Below are positions 34,939 to 44,321 of a stretch of 64,000 bases of DNA, piece by piece. Source of the DNA: Candidatus Competibacteraceae bacterium (GTDB taxonomy: Bacteria > Pseudomonadota > Gammaproteobacteria > Competibacterales > Competibacteraceae); contig JAPUDV010000073.1 in the NCBI GenBank assembly GCA_027492875.1, forward strand, positions 1-64,000, written 5' to 3'. Below the pieces are notes generated by a model, which saw nothing but the letters and a program-made list of their open reading frames with translations, was not told the origin of the DNA and did not search any database. Numbering within the stretch: the first letter of the stretch is position 1; each line of letters opens with the position of its first letter. Both the position numbers and the translations under genes were made by a program.

Positions 34939-36243
34939 CTAGCGCCGCTTGCGGTGGTCCACCACTCGCACGGCCTTGCCTTCGGAACGGGGGAGTTCTC
35001 CGGTCGCCTTGACCGCGACTCTGGCGGTCACGCCGATGAAATCCTTGATGTCCTTCTGGGCCTTGCGAGCGACCCGGTCCATCGCCTCCCGACCCTGGGC
35101 GACCAGCGGCGGACTGCCTTCGACATTCACCGTCAGCAGGTCGAGATTGTTCTCGCGAGACACTTCCAGTTGGTAAAACGGCGACAGGGTCTCGGTTTGC
35201 ATGAGGATCGCCTCGACCTGTGAAGGGAATACGTTGACCCCGCGGATGATCAGCATGTCGTCGGTGCGGCCGGTCACACGCTGCATGCGGACGTGCGTCC
35301 GGCCGCAGCGGCAGGGGGCGGGGTCGAGCACCGAGATGTCGCGGGTGCGGTAGCGAATCACCGGGAAGGCTTCCTTGGTCAGCGAGGTAATCACGATCTC
35401 GCCCGGCTCGCCGTAGGGAATCGGCTGGCCGGTATCGACATCGACCGCTTCGATCAGGAAGTGATCCTCGAACACATGCAGGCCGTTCTTGGCTTCGATG
35501 CATTCGATCCCCACGCCGGGGCCGATTACCTCGGACAGGCCATAGATATCGATCGCATCGATGCCTAGCCGCGATTCCAGTTCGTAGCGCATCGCCTCGG
35601 TCCAGGGCTCGGCGCCAAAAATGCCGACCTTGAGTGACAGCTTGCGCAGGTCCACATTCATATCCTCAGCGGTTTCGGCGAGGTTGAGCGCATAGGACGG
35701 GGTGCAGGACAGGCCGGTGGGTTCGAAATCCCGGATCAACATGATCTGGCGCTGGGTCTGGCCGCCAGAAATCGGGGTGACCATGAGGCCCAGTTCCTCG
35801 GCGCCGTAGTGCAACCCCAGCCCGCCGGTGAACAACCCGTAACCGTAGGCGTTGTGCAGGCGGTCGCCGGGCCGCATCCCGGCGGCGGCCAGGCTGCGGG
35901 CCATCACTCGCGCCCAAGTGCGGATGTCGCGACGGGTGTAGCCGACCACCGTGGGCTTGCCGGTGGTGCCGCTGGAGGCATGGATGCGGACCACCTGATC
36001 GGTGGGGACAGCGAACATGCCGAAGGGGTAGTTCTGGCGCAGGTTTTCCTTCTTGGTGAACGGCAATAGCCGGATGTCGGCCACGGACTGAATATGGCGT
36101 GGTTTGACGCCGAGTTCGTCCATGGCTTCGCGGTAGTAGGTGACCGTCTGATAACAGCGTTCGACGGTGGAACGCAGGCGGCGCACCTGCAGTTCCTGGA
36201 GTTCTTCGCGCGGCAGGGTTTCCTGTTCGATATCGAGAATCAT
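34939..36243 (-). CDS. paaK: Phenylacetate-CoA ligase family enzyme
   Basis: The 434-residue protein belongs to the AMP-forming adenylate family. Motifs are the P-loop-like [44 protein letters not shown], and the C-terminal lysine region [36 protein letters not shown] segment carries a Cys pair as in PaaK. It activates phenylacetate or a related aryl-acetate to its CoA thioester. Together with IorAB and the Liv transporter on the same strand it suggests aromatic amino acid use by way of aryl-pyruvate. The CBS/ACT gene precedes it by 72 bp. Confidence 0.93.
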   Translation of the reverse strand: MILDIEQETLPREELQELQVRRLRSTVERCYQTVTYYREAMDELGVKPRHIQSVADIRLLPFTKKENLRQNYPFGMFAVPTDQVVRIHASSGTTGKPTVVGYTRRDIRTWARVMARSLAAAGMRPGDRLHNAYGYGLFTGGLGLHYGAEELGLMVTPISGGQTQRQIMLIRDFEPTGLSCTPSYALNLAETAEDMNVDLRKLSLKVGIFGAEPWTEAMRYELESRLGIDAIDIYGLSEVIGPGVGIECIEAKNGLHVFEDHFLIEAVDVDTGQPIPYGEPGEIVITSLTKEAFPVIRYRTRDISVLDPAPCRCGRTHVRMQRVTGRTDDMLIIRGVNVFPSQVEAILMQTETLSPFYQLEVSRENNLDLLTVNVEGSPPLVAQGREAMDRVARKAQKDIKDFIGVTARVAVKATGELPRSEGKAVRVVDHRKRR

Positions 36244-36315
36244 GGGGGGCGTTTCCGTTTGAGGAAGGATTCGGGGGACAGGGTTCAGGGGGTCAATTTC
36301 CCGAGGCTCCGCGCG

Positions 36316-36981
36316 TTACCCCGCGCTGACCGACGGCAGGGTTTCGGCGAGCAGTTCGTATCCCAGATCGCGCAGCCGCTGGTTCAAGGCGCGCGGGCTG
36401 TCGGCGCGGTAGCGCACCACCGCCACGCGCAGGCCGGTTTGATCGGGATGCAGGGGCGAGACGACGGTGGCGATGTAACCGCCGGCTTCGTTGATCGTGG
36501 CCAGCAGCTTGCCCAGTTGGCCGATAGTGTCGGGCAGATGCACGGCGATGCGGGTGGTATCCGGCATTAGGCAGCCGGTGATGTCGAGGAAAAAATCCAG
36601 CAGATCTTCATGGGTGACAATGCCCACCAGCTTGCCGCCGGCCGCCACCACCGGCAGACAGCCGATTTTTTCCTGGCGGAGCAGACGCGCGGCTTCTTCG
36701 ACCAGCGTGTCGGGCACGCAGCTAATGACCCTGGCGCGCATGACCTTGGCGGCGGTGAGCTTGCCCAGCAGGTAGTTTGCCTCGCCGACCGACAGGGTGG
36801 TGATCGGCGAGGGCGAAACCCGTTCGAGGTCGTGGGAGGTAATGAGTCCGACCAGATGGCCGTCGCGCACGACCGGCAGATGGCGGATGTGGTGGTCGCG
36901 CATCAGCGCCGCCAGTTGCGGCAGGCGGGTTTCCTCGGCGACCTGCACCACCTCGCGGGTCATAATCCGGTCTACGTACAT
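36316..36981 (-). CDS. CBS-pair plus ACT-like regulatory protein (AcuB-like)
   Basis: The 221-residue protein has two CBS motifs (RIMTREVVQVAEETRLPQLA, RHLPVVRDGHLVGLITSHDL; then KIGCLPVVAAGGKLVGIVTH). A C-terminal ACT-like domain follows (TRIAVHLPDTIGQLGKLLAT, then TVVSPLHPDQTGLRVAVVRY). CBS pairs bind adenine nucleotides and ACT domains bind amino acids, so it is probably a ligand sensor for the amino acid/aryl-CoA pathway around it. It lies between livF and paaK in the same direction. No enzymatic domain is present. Confidence 0.87.
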   Translation of the reverse strand: MYVDRIMTREVVQVAEETRLPQLAALMRDHHIRHLPVVRDGHLVGLITSHDLERVSPSPITTLSVGEANYLLGKLTAAKVMRARVISCVPDTLVEEAARLLRQEKIGCLPVVAAGGKLVGIVTHEDLLDFFLDITGCLMPDTTRIAVHLPDTIGQLGKLLATINEAGGYIATVVSPLHPDQTGLRVAVVRYRADSPRALNQRLRDLGYELLAETLPSVSAG

Positions 36982-37025
36982 GGTTCCTGTCCGGTAAGGG
37001 GAGGGAAATTAACGATTATCCTGCA

Positions 37026-37769
37026 TCAATAACCCAGATAGGCCCGACGTACTGCGTCATCGGCGAGCAGTTCCGCCGCCGGGGCGGTCTTGACGATGCG
37101 GCCGGTTTCCAAAATATAGCCCCGATGGGCAATGGCCAGGGCGGCACGGGCGTTCTGTTCAACCAGCAGAATGGTAACGCTCTGGCTGTTCAATTCGACG
37201 ATGACCCGGAAGATCTCCTCGACCAGCAGCGGCGCTAATCCCATCGACGGTTCGTCCAGCAGCAGCAGGCGCGGGCGGCCGAGCAGGGCGCGGCCGATGG
37301 CGAGCATCTGTTGCTGACCACCCGAGAGAGTGCCGGCCCGTTGCCGGCGGCGTTCGGCCAGAATTGGGAACAGAGTGTAGACGTGTTCCAGTTCCCGCCG
37401 CACCCAGCCGTGGTCGCGAATCCGGTAAGCGCCCAGCCGCAGGTTATCCTCGACGCTCAGCGGGGCGAAAACCTGGCGACCTTCAGGGACTTGGCAGATA
37501 CCGGCGGCGACGATGCGGTGCGTCGGCCAGCGGGTGACGTCCCGACCGGCAAAGCGGATGTAGCCACCGCCGGCGGGGTGCAGGCCGGAGAGAGTATGGA
37601 GCAGGGTGGTCTTACCGGCGCCGTTGCCGCCGACGATGGCCACCAGTTCGCCGGAGCGGACCTGCAAGTCGGCTTGATGGATGGCGCGGACCGGACCGTA
37701 GTCGCTGCTCAGGCCGGCGACTTCGAGCAGAGGCTCCTTCTGCTCCAAGAGGGGGGATTCAGACGGCAT
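37026..37769 (-). CDS. livF: Branched-chain amino acid ABC transporter ATPase LivF
   Basis: ATG 37769 (MPSESPLLEQKEPLLEVAGL) gives 247 residues; the longer frame reaches back into livG. Walker A is GGNGAGKTT, the signature TLSGGQQQMLAIGRAL, Walker B LLLLDEPSMGLAP, and the LivF-type QVPEGRQVFAPLSVEDNL is clear. It is one of two ATPases powering LivHM permeases. It overlaps livG by 11 bp and precedes the CBS/ACT gene by 44 bp. Confidence 0.95.
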   Translation of the reverse strand: MPSESPLLEQKEPLLEVAGLSSDYGPVRAIHQADLQVRSGELVAIVGGNGAGKTTLLHTLSGLHPAGGGYIRFAGRDVTRWPTHRIVAAGICQVPEGRQVFAPLSVEDNLRLGAYRIRDHGWVRRELEHVYTLFPILAERRRQRAGTLSGGQQQMLAIGRALLGRPRLLLLDEPSMGLAPLLVEEIFRVIVELNSQSVTILLVEQNARAALAIAHRGYILETGRIVKTAPAAELLADDAVRRAYLGY

Positions 37770-38538
37770 ACTGCACCGCGCCTCCCAGATAGGCGGCGAC
37801 CACTCGCGGGTCGGCCTGAATTTCCGCCGGAGTGCCTTCGGCCAGCACGCTGCCGTAATCCAGTACCAGCAGGCGATCCGAAACACTCATCACCAGTGGC
37901 ATGTGATGCTCGACCAGCAATACGGTCACGCCGGTGGCGCGGATGCGGGCGATCAGATCGCGCAAGGCCAGAGTTTCGGTGTCGTTGAGACCGGCGGCCG
38001 GCTCGTCGAGCAGCAACAGGCGCGGGCGGGCGGCCAGGGCGCGGGCGATCTCGACCCGCTTCATCAGGCCGTAGGGTAGGGAGCCCGCCGGTTGCGCAGC
38101 TCGATCCGTTAAATCGCACAACTCCAGCGCTTCACGCGCCCATTCCTGCAGCCGCCGTTCCTCACGCCGCACGCGAGGTAGGCGCAGGGCGGCGGCCAGC
38201 AGACCGGTCCTGGCTCGCAAGTGGCCGCCGACCATGACGTTTTCCAGCACTGTCATGTTGAAGAATAGTTGCAGGTTCTGGAAGGTGCGGGCGATGCCCA
38301 GTGCGGCGATACGGTGCGTCGACAAACCGCATAGTTCGTAACCGTTGAAGCGGATCGAACCGGCCGAAGGTCGATAAAAACCACAGAGGTTGTTGAACAG
38401 GGTGGTTTTACCGGCACCGTTGGGGCCGATTACAGCATAGATCAAGCCTTCCGGCACTTGGAAACCGACGCCAGCCAAAGCCATGACACCGCCGAAGCTT
38501 TGTTCCAATCCGTCGACCGCGAGGAAATTCTCAATCAT
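37759..38538 (-). CDS. livG: Branched-chain amino acid ABC transporter ATPase LivG
   Basis: The 259-residue protein has Walker A GPNGAGKTT, the LivG-type GIARTFQNLQLFFNMTVLEN segment and Walker B LLLLDEPAAGLN. The ABC signature is SLPYGLMKRVEIARALA, in which the usual LSGGQ-like loop is the LPYGxxKRxEIARAL form common in LivG. It is separated from livM by the protease gene and a further 257-bp non-coding gap (38539-38795), which contains nothing I can assign. Confidence 0.95.
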   Translation of the reverse strand: MIENFLAVDGLEQSFGGVMALAGVGFQVPEGLIYAVIGPNGAGKTTLFNNLCGFYRPSAGSIRFNGYELCGLSTHRIAALGIARTFQNLQLFFNMTVLENVMVGGHLRARTGLLAAALRLPRVRREERRLQEWAREALELCDLTDRAAQPAGSLPYGLMKRVEIARALAARPRLLLLDEPAAGLNDTETLALRDLIARIRATGVTVLLVEHHMPLVMSVSDRLLVLDYGSVLAEGTPAEIQADPRVVAAYLGGAVQYAV

Positions 38539-38795
38539 CAGACGTAAGCTGCCTGCGGCAACGGAAGCTCCTCCGTAATTCCCCGGCCCCTGCCGGCACG
38601 CTGGTTAGTGCGACCCATGGTAGGGATGTGATAAGCGCGGCGGGGGGATGGTTGCAGGTCATAAAGATCCCCTTTCAAGAATCATGGGTGATTTTGTTCT
38701 AATTTTAATACAGCGTCCTCCACTTCGGTGCGGGAATTTTGTGGTAAGCGCTTACTCTCCCCGCCAACCTTCCACTACTGCTTCTTGTTGCTAAT

Positions 38796-41237
38796 CTAAC
38801 GCTCGATCCGGTCGAAAGCGAAGCCCTGGGTAGCGGGACGCCAGGCGAGGCGGACGGTGTAGGGCTGGCCCTCGGCGAGCAGATTCTGGATGGTGAGGGT
38901 GTTACCGGATCGGCTGAGGGTGGTCTGGTCCAGGTTGATCGCCGCCGGGTCGGCCACGTAGGCGTTGGCGAAGCGGACCACGGTGGCGGCGGCGGTGGCG
39001 TCGCGCGCTCCGCCGGCGGCATCGATGGCGCGCGCGGTGAAGGCGTGAGAACCCGCGTTCAACCCGGAGTAGTTGAAGGCCATGGCGAAGCCGGACTCGG
39101 CCGAGCCGGGGTAGTTGGGGTAGGCGCCGCCGACGTCGGCCCGCCGTCCGCCCAGCGGGACGTTGCCGAAAAACTGGCCGTCGACGTACAGCTCGACCTT
39201 TTGCATCCCGGCCGGGGCCACCGCCCAGCCGCGCACGTTGGCCACCCCAGAGTACGCGCTGCCCTCGGCCGGCTCTTCCAGGTTTAGAACGATGCCGTCG
39301 CCGGCGGCTTTCCCGACCGCTGCAGGTGGGTCGCCTCGCTCGATCGGGTGTGTATCGGACGCCGCCGTGCGTCGGGCCGGTTCGATCCGGTCGAAAGCGA
39401 AGCCCTGGGTAGCGGGACGCCAGGCGAGGCGGACGGTGTAGGGCTGGCCCTCGGCGAGCAGATTCTGGATGGTGAGGGTGTTACCGGATCGGCTGAGGGT
39501 GGTCTGGTCCAGGTTGATCGCCGCCGGGTCGGCCACGTAGGCGTTGGCGAAGCGGACCACGGTGGCGGCGGCGGTGGCGTCGCGCGCTCCGCCGGCGGCA
39601 TCGATGGCGCGCGCGGTGAAGGCGTGAGAACCCGCGTTCAACCCGGAGTAGTTGAAGGCCATGGCGAAGCCGGACTCGGCCGAGCCGGGGTAGTTGGGGT
39701 AGGCGCCGCCGACGTCGGCCCGCCGTCCGCCCAGCGGGACGTTGCCGAAAAACTGGCCGTCGACGTACAGCTCGACCTTTTGCATCCCGGCCGGGGCCAC
39801 CGCCCAGCCGCGCACGTTGGCCACCCCAGAGTACGCGCTGCCCTCGGCCGGCTCTTCCAGGTTTAGAACGATCCGGTCATTGTTATCGTTTGCGCTTCTA
39901 AAACTGGCTACCCTGTCGCGGGTGTTGTTCAGGGAGCGGGTGTTGTCGGCGTAATCCGCGACCCCGCAGGGCTGGTTCCCCGAACAGTTGATGTTCGGGT
40001 TGGAAAACTTGCCGACGCGCGGGTTGATATAACTCATGATCGTGCCGAAGACGCCTTCGACACCATAACCGTAGGCGTAGGGATAGGCGCCCTGGGTCGT
40101 GCTGTGGGCGCGGTCGTGGTCGCTGCCCATGGCATGGCCGAGTTCGTGAACCAGACTTGAATCGGGACAGTAATACAGCGATCCGCCGACGTCGTTGCCA
40201 TCGCCGGTCACCGAGAAACCATAGGCTGCGCTCATGGCTTGACCGTTGAGACCGTTGAGCCAGCTCAACCCGCAGCCGACATGGTTGGCGACGCTGAAGG
40301 GGCGCACCAAGGCCACCAAATCAGCGCCGTATTGATCCCGCCAGGCGCTTACGCTGACCAGTGACGAATCGGAGCCATGGGTGAGGGCATCGAGCGCATC
40401 GGTATTGGAAGCGGTTTCGCTGTAGCCGACCTGGGCGTGGTGAACCAGGCGCAGCGAGATGCCGACCTGGCTGTCCAGGTAAGCCTGGTTGGCCAACGCG
40501 ATCAAACTGTCGAGGCGTGCTTGCAGGCCGGCCCCGTAGCGCTTGGCCAAGTCCGGCGTATAAAGCAGCATTAGGTCGATGATGGCGACGCCGGCCGCTT
40601 TTGGTTGGCCCGGCGAACCCGTCGAGGTTGCGGCTTCTCCGTCCGAACGCGGCGCCAGTTGCCCGCGAGTCGAGAGGTCGGAGTTTGGGGATTCTTCGAA
40701 GGAAGGCGGCGCCACCGTATCATCGTAGGAACTGGCCGGCAACCGGCCCGCTTCCCCCAGATCGACCAGCCAAGTCCCCGAGTCGTCGCTTTCCACCAAA
40801 AACTCGCCGTCGGGAGTCAGGATGCGTCCGAACGAATGCCCTTGGTGAGTGGTGATCAGCACCCGATAAATGTCGTCGCGACCCTTGAAGTGGCCTACCC
40901 AAGTGGCGCTGCCGCTGGAATGTAGCATCCAGTTGTCCCGGACGACTTCGTATCGAACGCCGCCGGGCGCGGACAAAAAAACGGTGGTGGGTGGCGGGCC
41001 GGCTTCGCTCAGACGAGCGTTCATTCGTACCGGGTAGCGTCCCGCTTGCCTTGTCGCCGCCCGCGCGCTTCGGCGCTGGGCCGGACCCTCGTCCGGCACG
41101 AATAACTCCGGCATGTCCCGCGTGTCGGCGACGGCCACGCCATCGTTCGGTTGATCCTCCACGGCGAAACTGGCCGGCCCCGGCGAAACGACGAACAGAG
41201 ACAAAGCAAGTAGAGCGAGGAAAGCGCGGTTTTGCAT
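38796..41237 (-). CDS. Secreted metzincin-type zinc metalloprotease with duplicated C-terminal domain
   Basis: ATG 41237 follows GGAGGG at 6 bp. The 813-residue product has a signal peptide (FLALLALSLFVVSPGPASFA) and a propeptide-like region to about 215. The reprolysin-like catalytic domain has the full metzincin zinc motif HELGHAMGSDH (His364, Glu365, His368, Gly371, His374), with a following Met-turn candidate FGTIMSYINPR. Two C-terminal copies of a 164-residue module follow (about 456-619 and 649-812). Each has a part resembling Ig-like accessory domains (GWAVAPAGMQKVELYVDGQ) and a second beta-rich part. The substrate is unknown. It sits between livM and livG, in the same direction, splitting that operon. 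Confidence 0.9.
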   Translation of the reverse strand: MQNRAFLALLALSLFVVSPGPASFAVEDQPNDGVAVADTRDMPELFVPDEGPAQRRSARAATRQAGRYPVRMNARLSEAGPPPTTVFLSAPGGVRYEVVRDNWMLHSSGSATWVGHFKGRDDIYRVLITTHQGHSFGRILTPDGEFLVESDDSGTWLVDLGEAGRLPASSYDDTVAPPSFEESPNSDLSTRGQLAPRSDGEAATSTGSPGQPKAAGVAIIDLMLLYTPDLAKRYGAGLQARLDSLIALANQAYLDSQVGISLRLVHHAQVGYSETASNTDALDALTHGSDSSLVSVSAWRDQYGADLVALVRPFSVANHVGCGLSWLNGLNGQAMSAAYGFSVTGDGNDVGGSLYYCPDSSLVHELGHAMGSDHDRAHSTTQGAYPYAYGYGVEGVFGTIMSYINPRVGKFSNPNINCSGNQPCGVADYADNTRSLNNTRDRVASFRSANDNNDRIVLNLEEPAEGSAYSGVANVRGWAVAPAGMQKVELYVDGQFFGNVPLGGRRADVGGAYPNYPGSAESGFAMAFNYSGLNAGSHAFTARAIDAAGGARDATAAATVVRFANAYVADPAAINLDQTTLSRSGNTLTIQNLLAEGQPYTVRLAWRPATQGFAFDRIEPARRTAASDTHPIERGDPPAAVGKAAGDGIVLNLEEPAEGSAYSGVANVRGWAVAPAGMQKVELYVDGQFFGNVPLGGRRADVGGAYPNYPGSAESGFAMAFNYSGLNAGSHAFTARAIDAAGGARDATAAATVVRFANAYVADPAAINLDQTTLSRSGNTLTIQNLLAEGQPYTVRLAWRPATQGFAFDRIER
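38803..39872. repeat. Tandem 491-bp direct duplication inside the protease gene
   Basis: Unit 38803-39293 and unit 39382-39872 appear identical by eye, at an offset of 579 bp (193 codons), separated by an 88-bp spacer. Identity extends through synonymous sites, so the duplication is recent or maintained by gene conversion. It could expand or contract, and is a place where short-read assemblies collapse. Confidence 0.92.
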
Positions 41238-41267
41238 GGCGATCCCTCCATGCGGGAATGTGTGGTT

Positions 41268-42227
41268 TTATCGTTTCTCCGTTTGACAATAAAAAACTGC
41301 CGATAGCCGCCGTCCCACCTGACTCAAACCCACAAATAAACCCTGCGGCAGAAAAATCATTACGATCATCAACAGCGCGCCATGAATCAACATCTCGTAG
41401 TCCTCGAACACCACCAGCCCTTCGTTCAACAGCGTTAGGGCGATGGCGCCGAAGGCCGCGCCAAAGGTGGAGGCCATGCCGCCGAGCACCACCATGATGA
41501 CCAGATCGACCGAGACCATGAGGCTGAAGGAATCCGGGCTGACAAAGGCCTGCTGGTGGGCGAATAGACTGCCGGCGAAGGCGGCGAACAGGGCGGAGAC
41601 CACGAAGGCCTGGGTCTTGGCGCCGGCGGCATCGATTCCCATCATTTGCGCGGCGAACTCGGAACCGCGCACTGCCCGCAGGGCACGGCCGACCCGCGAG
41701 TCGACGATGTTGAGCGACAGCCAGATCGTCAGTAGGGCGGCGGCGGAGACCACGCCATACCAGCGCCGATCGCCATCGACCTCCCAACCCAGCAGGTTCA
41801 GCGGCGGGATGCCCGCCATGCCGTCCGGACCGCCGGTCCAGCCGGTGGCCTGCACCATGACGACGTGAACGATGATGCCGAAGCCCAGCGTCGCCATGGC
41901 CAGATAGTGACCGCGCAGGCGCAGGATCGGCCGGGCCAGCAGCCAGGCGATGCTGCCGGCGATCAGCAGTCCCGCCGCCATGGCCAGCAGCGACGGCCAG
42001 GCGTGGCGGGTGGTCAGAATGGCGGAGGCGTAGGCGCCCATGCCGAAGAAGGCGGCGTGGCCGAGGGAAATCTGCCCGGCGTAGCCGATCAGCAGGTTGA
42101 GACCGACCGCGAGGATGACGTGCAGACCGGCGGATACGCCGACCACGGTGACAAAGTAGTTGTCGGGAAACAACACGGGCAGCAGAGTCACCCCCGCCGC
42201 AAAGGCGCCAAAGCCAGCCAATCGCAT
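41268..42227 (-). CDS. livM: Branched-chain amino acid ABC permease LivM
   Basis: The 319-residue membrane protein has about ten hydrophobic helices. LivM signatures are GLNLLIGYAGQISLGHAAFF and the cytoplasmic coupling loop VGRALRAVRGSEFAAQMMGI. It forms the inner-membrane channel with LivH. It starts 4 bp after livH ends. Its end is 30 bp from the protease start codon. Confidence 0.95.
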   Translation of the reverse strand: MRLAGFGAFAAGVTLLPVLFPDNYFVTVVGVSAGLHVILAVGLNLLIGYAGQISLGHAAFFGMGAYASAILTTRHAWPSLLAMAAGLLIAGSIAWLLARPILRLRGHYLAMATLGFGIIVHVVMVQATGWTGGPDGMAGIPPLNLLGWEVDGDRRWYGVVSAAALLTIWLSLNIVDSRVGRALRAVRGSEFAAQMMGIDAAGAKTQAFVVSALFAAFAGSLFAHQQAFVSPDSFSLMVSVDLVIMVVLGGMASTFGAAFGAIALTLLNEGLVVFEDYEMLIHGALLMIVMIFLPQGLFVGLSQVGRRLSAVFYCQTEKR

Positions 42228-42231
42228 CGCT

Positions 42232-43107
42232 TTAGACCCGTTCTGCGGTCTTGTGGCCGAACAGACCGGTCGGCTCGAAAAACAGCACCATCAACACGAA
42301 CAGAAAGGCGATGGCGTCCTTGTAGCCGGAGGAGATCAGGCCCGCGCCGAGGCTTTCCAGCACCCCCAGCAGCAGGCCACCGGCCACCGCGCCCATCGGG
42401 TTGCCGATGCCGCCGACGATGGCGGCGGAAAAGCCCTTCAGGCCGAGCATGACGCCCGCTTCGTAGGAGGTGAAAGTGATCGGCGCAACCAGAATGCCGG
42501 CCAGCGCCCCCAAAGCGGCGGACAAGGCGTAGGCCAAGCGCAGCATGACCCGCACGTTGATGCCGACCAACTGGGCGGCGTTGCGGTTGAACGAGCAGGC
42601 CAACAGCGCCTTGCCCAGCAGAGTGCGGTTAAAAAAGGCGTGGACCAGCGCCACCAGCAGCGCGGTGACGCCGAGCACCCACAGACTCTGCGGTAGCAGG
42701 GTTGCGCCCCCCAACCGAATGGGTGTGTCGCCGGTGAAGGGGGGCAGGGCGTGAAACCCCTTGCCCCACAGCAGCAGGACGCCGCCGCGCAGGAAAATCG
42801 CCGCGCCGATGGTGATGATGATGGTGCTGACCACCGACGCGCCCGCCGCCGGCTCGATGGCGAAACGCTCCAGCAGCAGGCCGACCAGCGCGGTCAGCAG
42901 GGTTGCAACAACCGCCGCCAGCACCAGCGGCAGACCGGCCCCCAGCAGAGCGACGGTGGTCATGGCCCCCAGCATCACGAATTCACCCTGAGCGAAATTC
43001 ACCACGTCGGAGGCGTTGTAAATCAGGGCGAACCCCAGGCCCACTAGAGCGTAGATCGAACCGACCGTGACGCCGGTCGCCAGAAACTGGAGCAGTTGCT
43101 CGGGCAT
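42232..43107 (-). CDS. livH: Branched-chain amino acid ABC permease LivH
   Basis: The 291-residue membrane protein has the LivH N-terminal pattern VGSIYALVGLGFALIYNASD followed by VNFAQGEFVMLGAM. A conserved loop after mid-protein (NRNAAQLVGINVRVMLRLAY) and GFSAAIVGGIGNPMGAVAGG are also present. It lies between livK (9 bp) and livM (4 bp). Confidence 0.95.
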   Translation of the reverse strand: MPEQLLQFLATGVTVGSIYALVGLGFALIYNASDVVNFAQGEFVMLGAMTTVALLGAGLPLVLAAVVATLLTALVGLLLERFAIEPAAGASVVSTIIITIGAAIFLRGGVLLLWGKGFHALPPFTGDTPIRLGGATLLPQSLWVLGVTALLVALVHAFFNRTLLGKALLACSFNRNAAQLVGINVRVMLRLAYALSAALGALAGILVAPITFTSYEAGVMLGLKGFSAAIVGGIGNPMGAVAGGLLLGVLESLGAGLISSGYKDAIAFLFVLMVLFFEPTGLFGHKTAERV

Positions 43108-43116
43108 TGGCGGCGC

Positions 43117-44259
43117 TTAGTTGACGATCTTCCAGGCGCCACCGCGGATCTCCACCATCTTGAAGGCGTCCAGATTCAAACCCATATGGTCTTCGGGACC
43201 CATGTTGAATACGCCGGCCGTGCCGATGAAGCCATGGGTTTTCTCAATTTCGTCGCGCACCTTGGCCTTGTCGGGGCCACCCGCCCGCTCGATGGCCGCC
43301 ACGACGATCATCAAGCCGTCGTAGGCGTGGCCGCCGAAGGTGGAAACCGGCCCGTATTTAGCCTCAAAACGCTTTTTGTAATCGAGTAAAACCGGTTTTT
43401 GGGGATCGGTGTCGGGCAATTGTTCGGCGACGACCAGGGCTGCCGCCGGCAGGCGCACGCCCTCGGCCGCCTCGCCGGCCAGCTCGATGAAGGTTTTGGA
43501 GGCGACGCCGTGGGACTGGTAAAGCGGCAAATCGATACCCAACTGTTTCATGTTCTTGGTGACGATGGCCGGCGCCTGACCGAAGCCGAAGTTGATGACC
43601 GCCTGGGCGTCCGAGGCGCGGATCTTGGTCAACTGGGCGGTCATGTCGGTGTCCTTGTTGCCGTAGGACTCGTCGGCGATGATCGAGATACCGTAATCGG
43701 GGGCCAGTTTGAGCAATTGCTCGTGACCGGACTTGTCGAAGCCACCGTCGCCGCCGATCAACGCGACCTTGGTCAAGCCGAGCTTGCGCAAGTCCTCAAA
43801 AATCTTGGCGGCGGCCATGCGGTCGGTGTGAGCGGTCTTGAACACCCATTCCTTGACCGGTTCGACGATTTCGATCGCGCCTGCCAGCGATACCAGGGGG
43901 ATGCCCGCCTTTTCCACTTCCGGGATAACGGCCAAGGTGTCGCCCGAGGTGGTGCCGCCGACGAGGATATCGACTTGATCGTTACGGATCAGGCGCTTGA
44001 CGAAACCGACCGCATCCTGGGCCTTGCCGCCGGTGTCGTAGTGGACCAGTTCGATCTTCCGACCCTTGACCCCGCCCTTGGCGTTGATCTCCTCGACCAG
44101 CATCTGCAAGGTTTTCAGTTCGGGATCGCCCAGAAACGAGGCTGGCCCGGTGACCGCCAGGAAAGAACCCAGCTTGATCGGATCGGCGGCTCCGGCCGGT
44201 TGGACGCCGGCCAACAGCAGCGTCGACGCCAGGATGGTCTTCCATACTTTGCTTTTCAT
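43117..44259 (-). CDS. livK: Periplasmic substrate-binding protein of Liv transporter
   Basis: ATG 44259 follows GGGGAGAA and opens a signal peptide (MKSKVWKTILASTLLLAGVQ, cleavage after PAGA). The product is about 380 residues, of the Leu/Ile/Val-binding type I fold. Features are IKLGSFLAVTGPASFLGDPE, ILVGGTTSGDTLAVIPEVEK and KVALIGGDGGFDKSGHEQLL. It delivers branched-chain or aromatic amino acids, or related acids, to LivHM. Ligand specificity cannot be read from sequence; the iorAB/paaK context makes aromatic substrates possible. Confidence 0.92.
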   Translation of the reverse strand: MKSKVWKTILASTLLLAGVQPAGAADPIKLGSFLAVTGPASFLGDPELKTLQMLVEEINAKGGVKGRKIELVHYDTGGKAQDAVGFVKRLIRNDQVDILVGGTTSGDTLAVIPEVEKAGIPLVSLAGAIEIVEPVKEWVFKTAHTDRMAAAKIFEDLRKLGLTKVALIGGDGGFDKSGHEQLLKLAPDYGISIIADESYGNKDTDMTAQLTKIRASDAQAVINFGFGQAPAIVTKNMKQLGIDLPLYQSHGVASKTFIELAGEAAEGVRLPAAALVVAEQLPDTDPQKPVLLDYKKRFEAKYGPVSTFGGHAYDGLMIVVAAIERAGGPDKAKVRDEIEKTHGFIGTAGVFNMGPEDHMGLNLDAFKMVEIRGGAWKIVN

Positions 44260-44321
44260 CGTGATTTCTCCCCGAGGGTGGTTGTTTCGGTTATCCGGCA
44301 CGGGCCGCTTCATGTCTTGGG

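Noticed and set aside
38539-38795. Insertion-sequence remnant next to livG
   Set aside because: No terminal inverted repeats or transposase fragment could be recognised in the gap.
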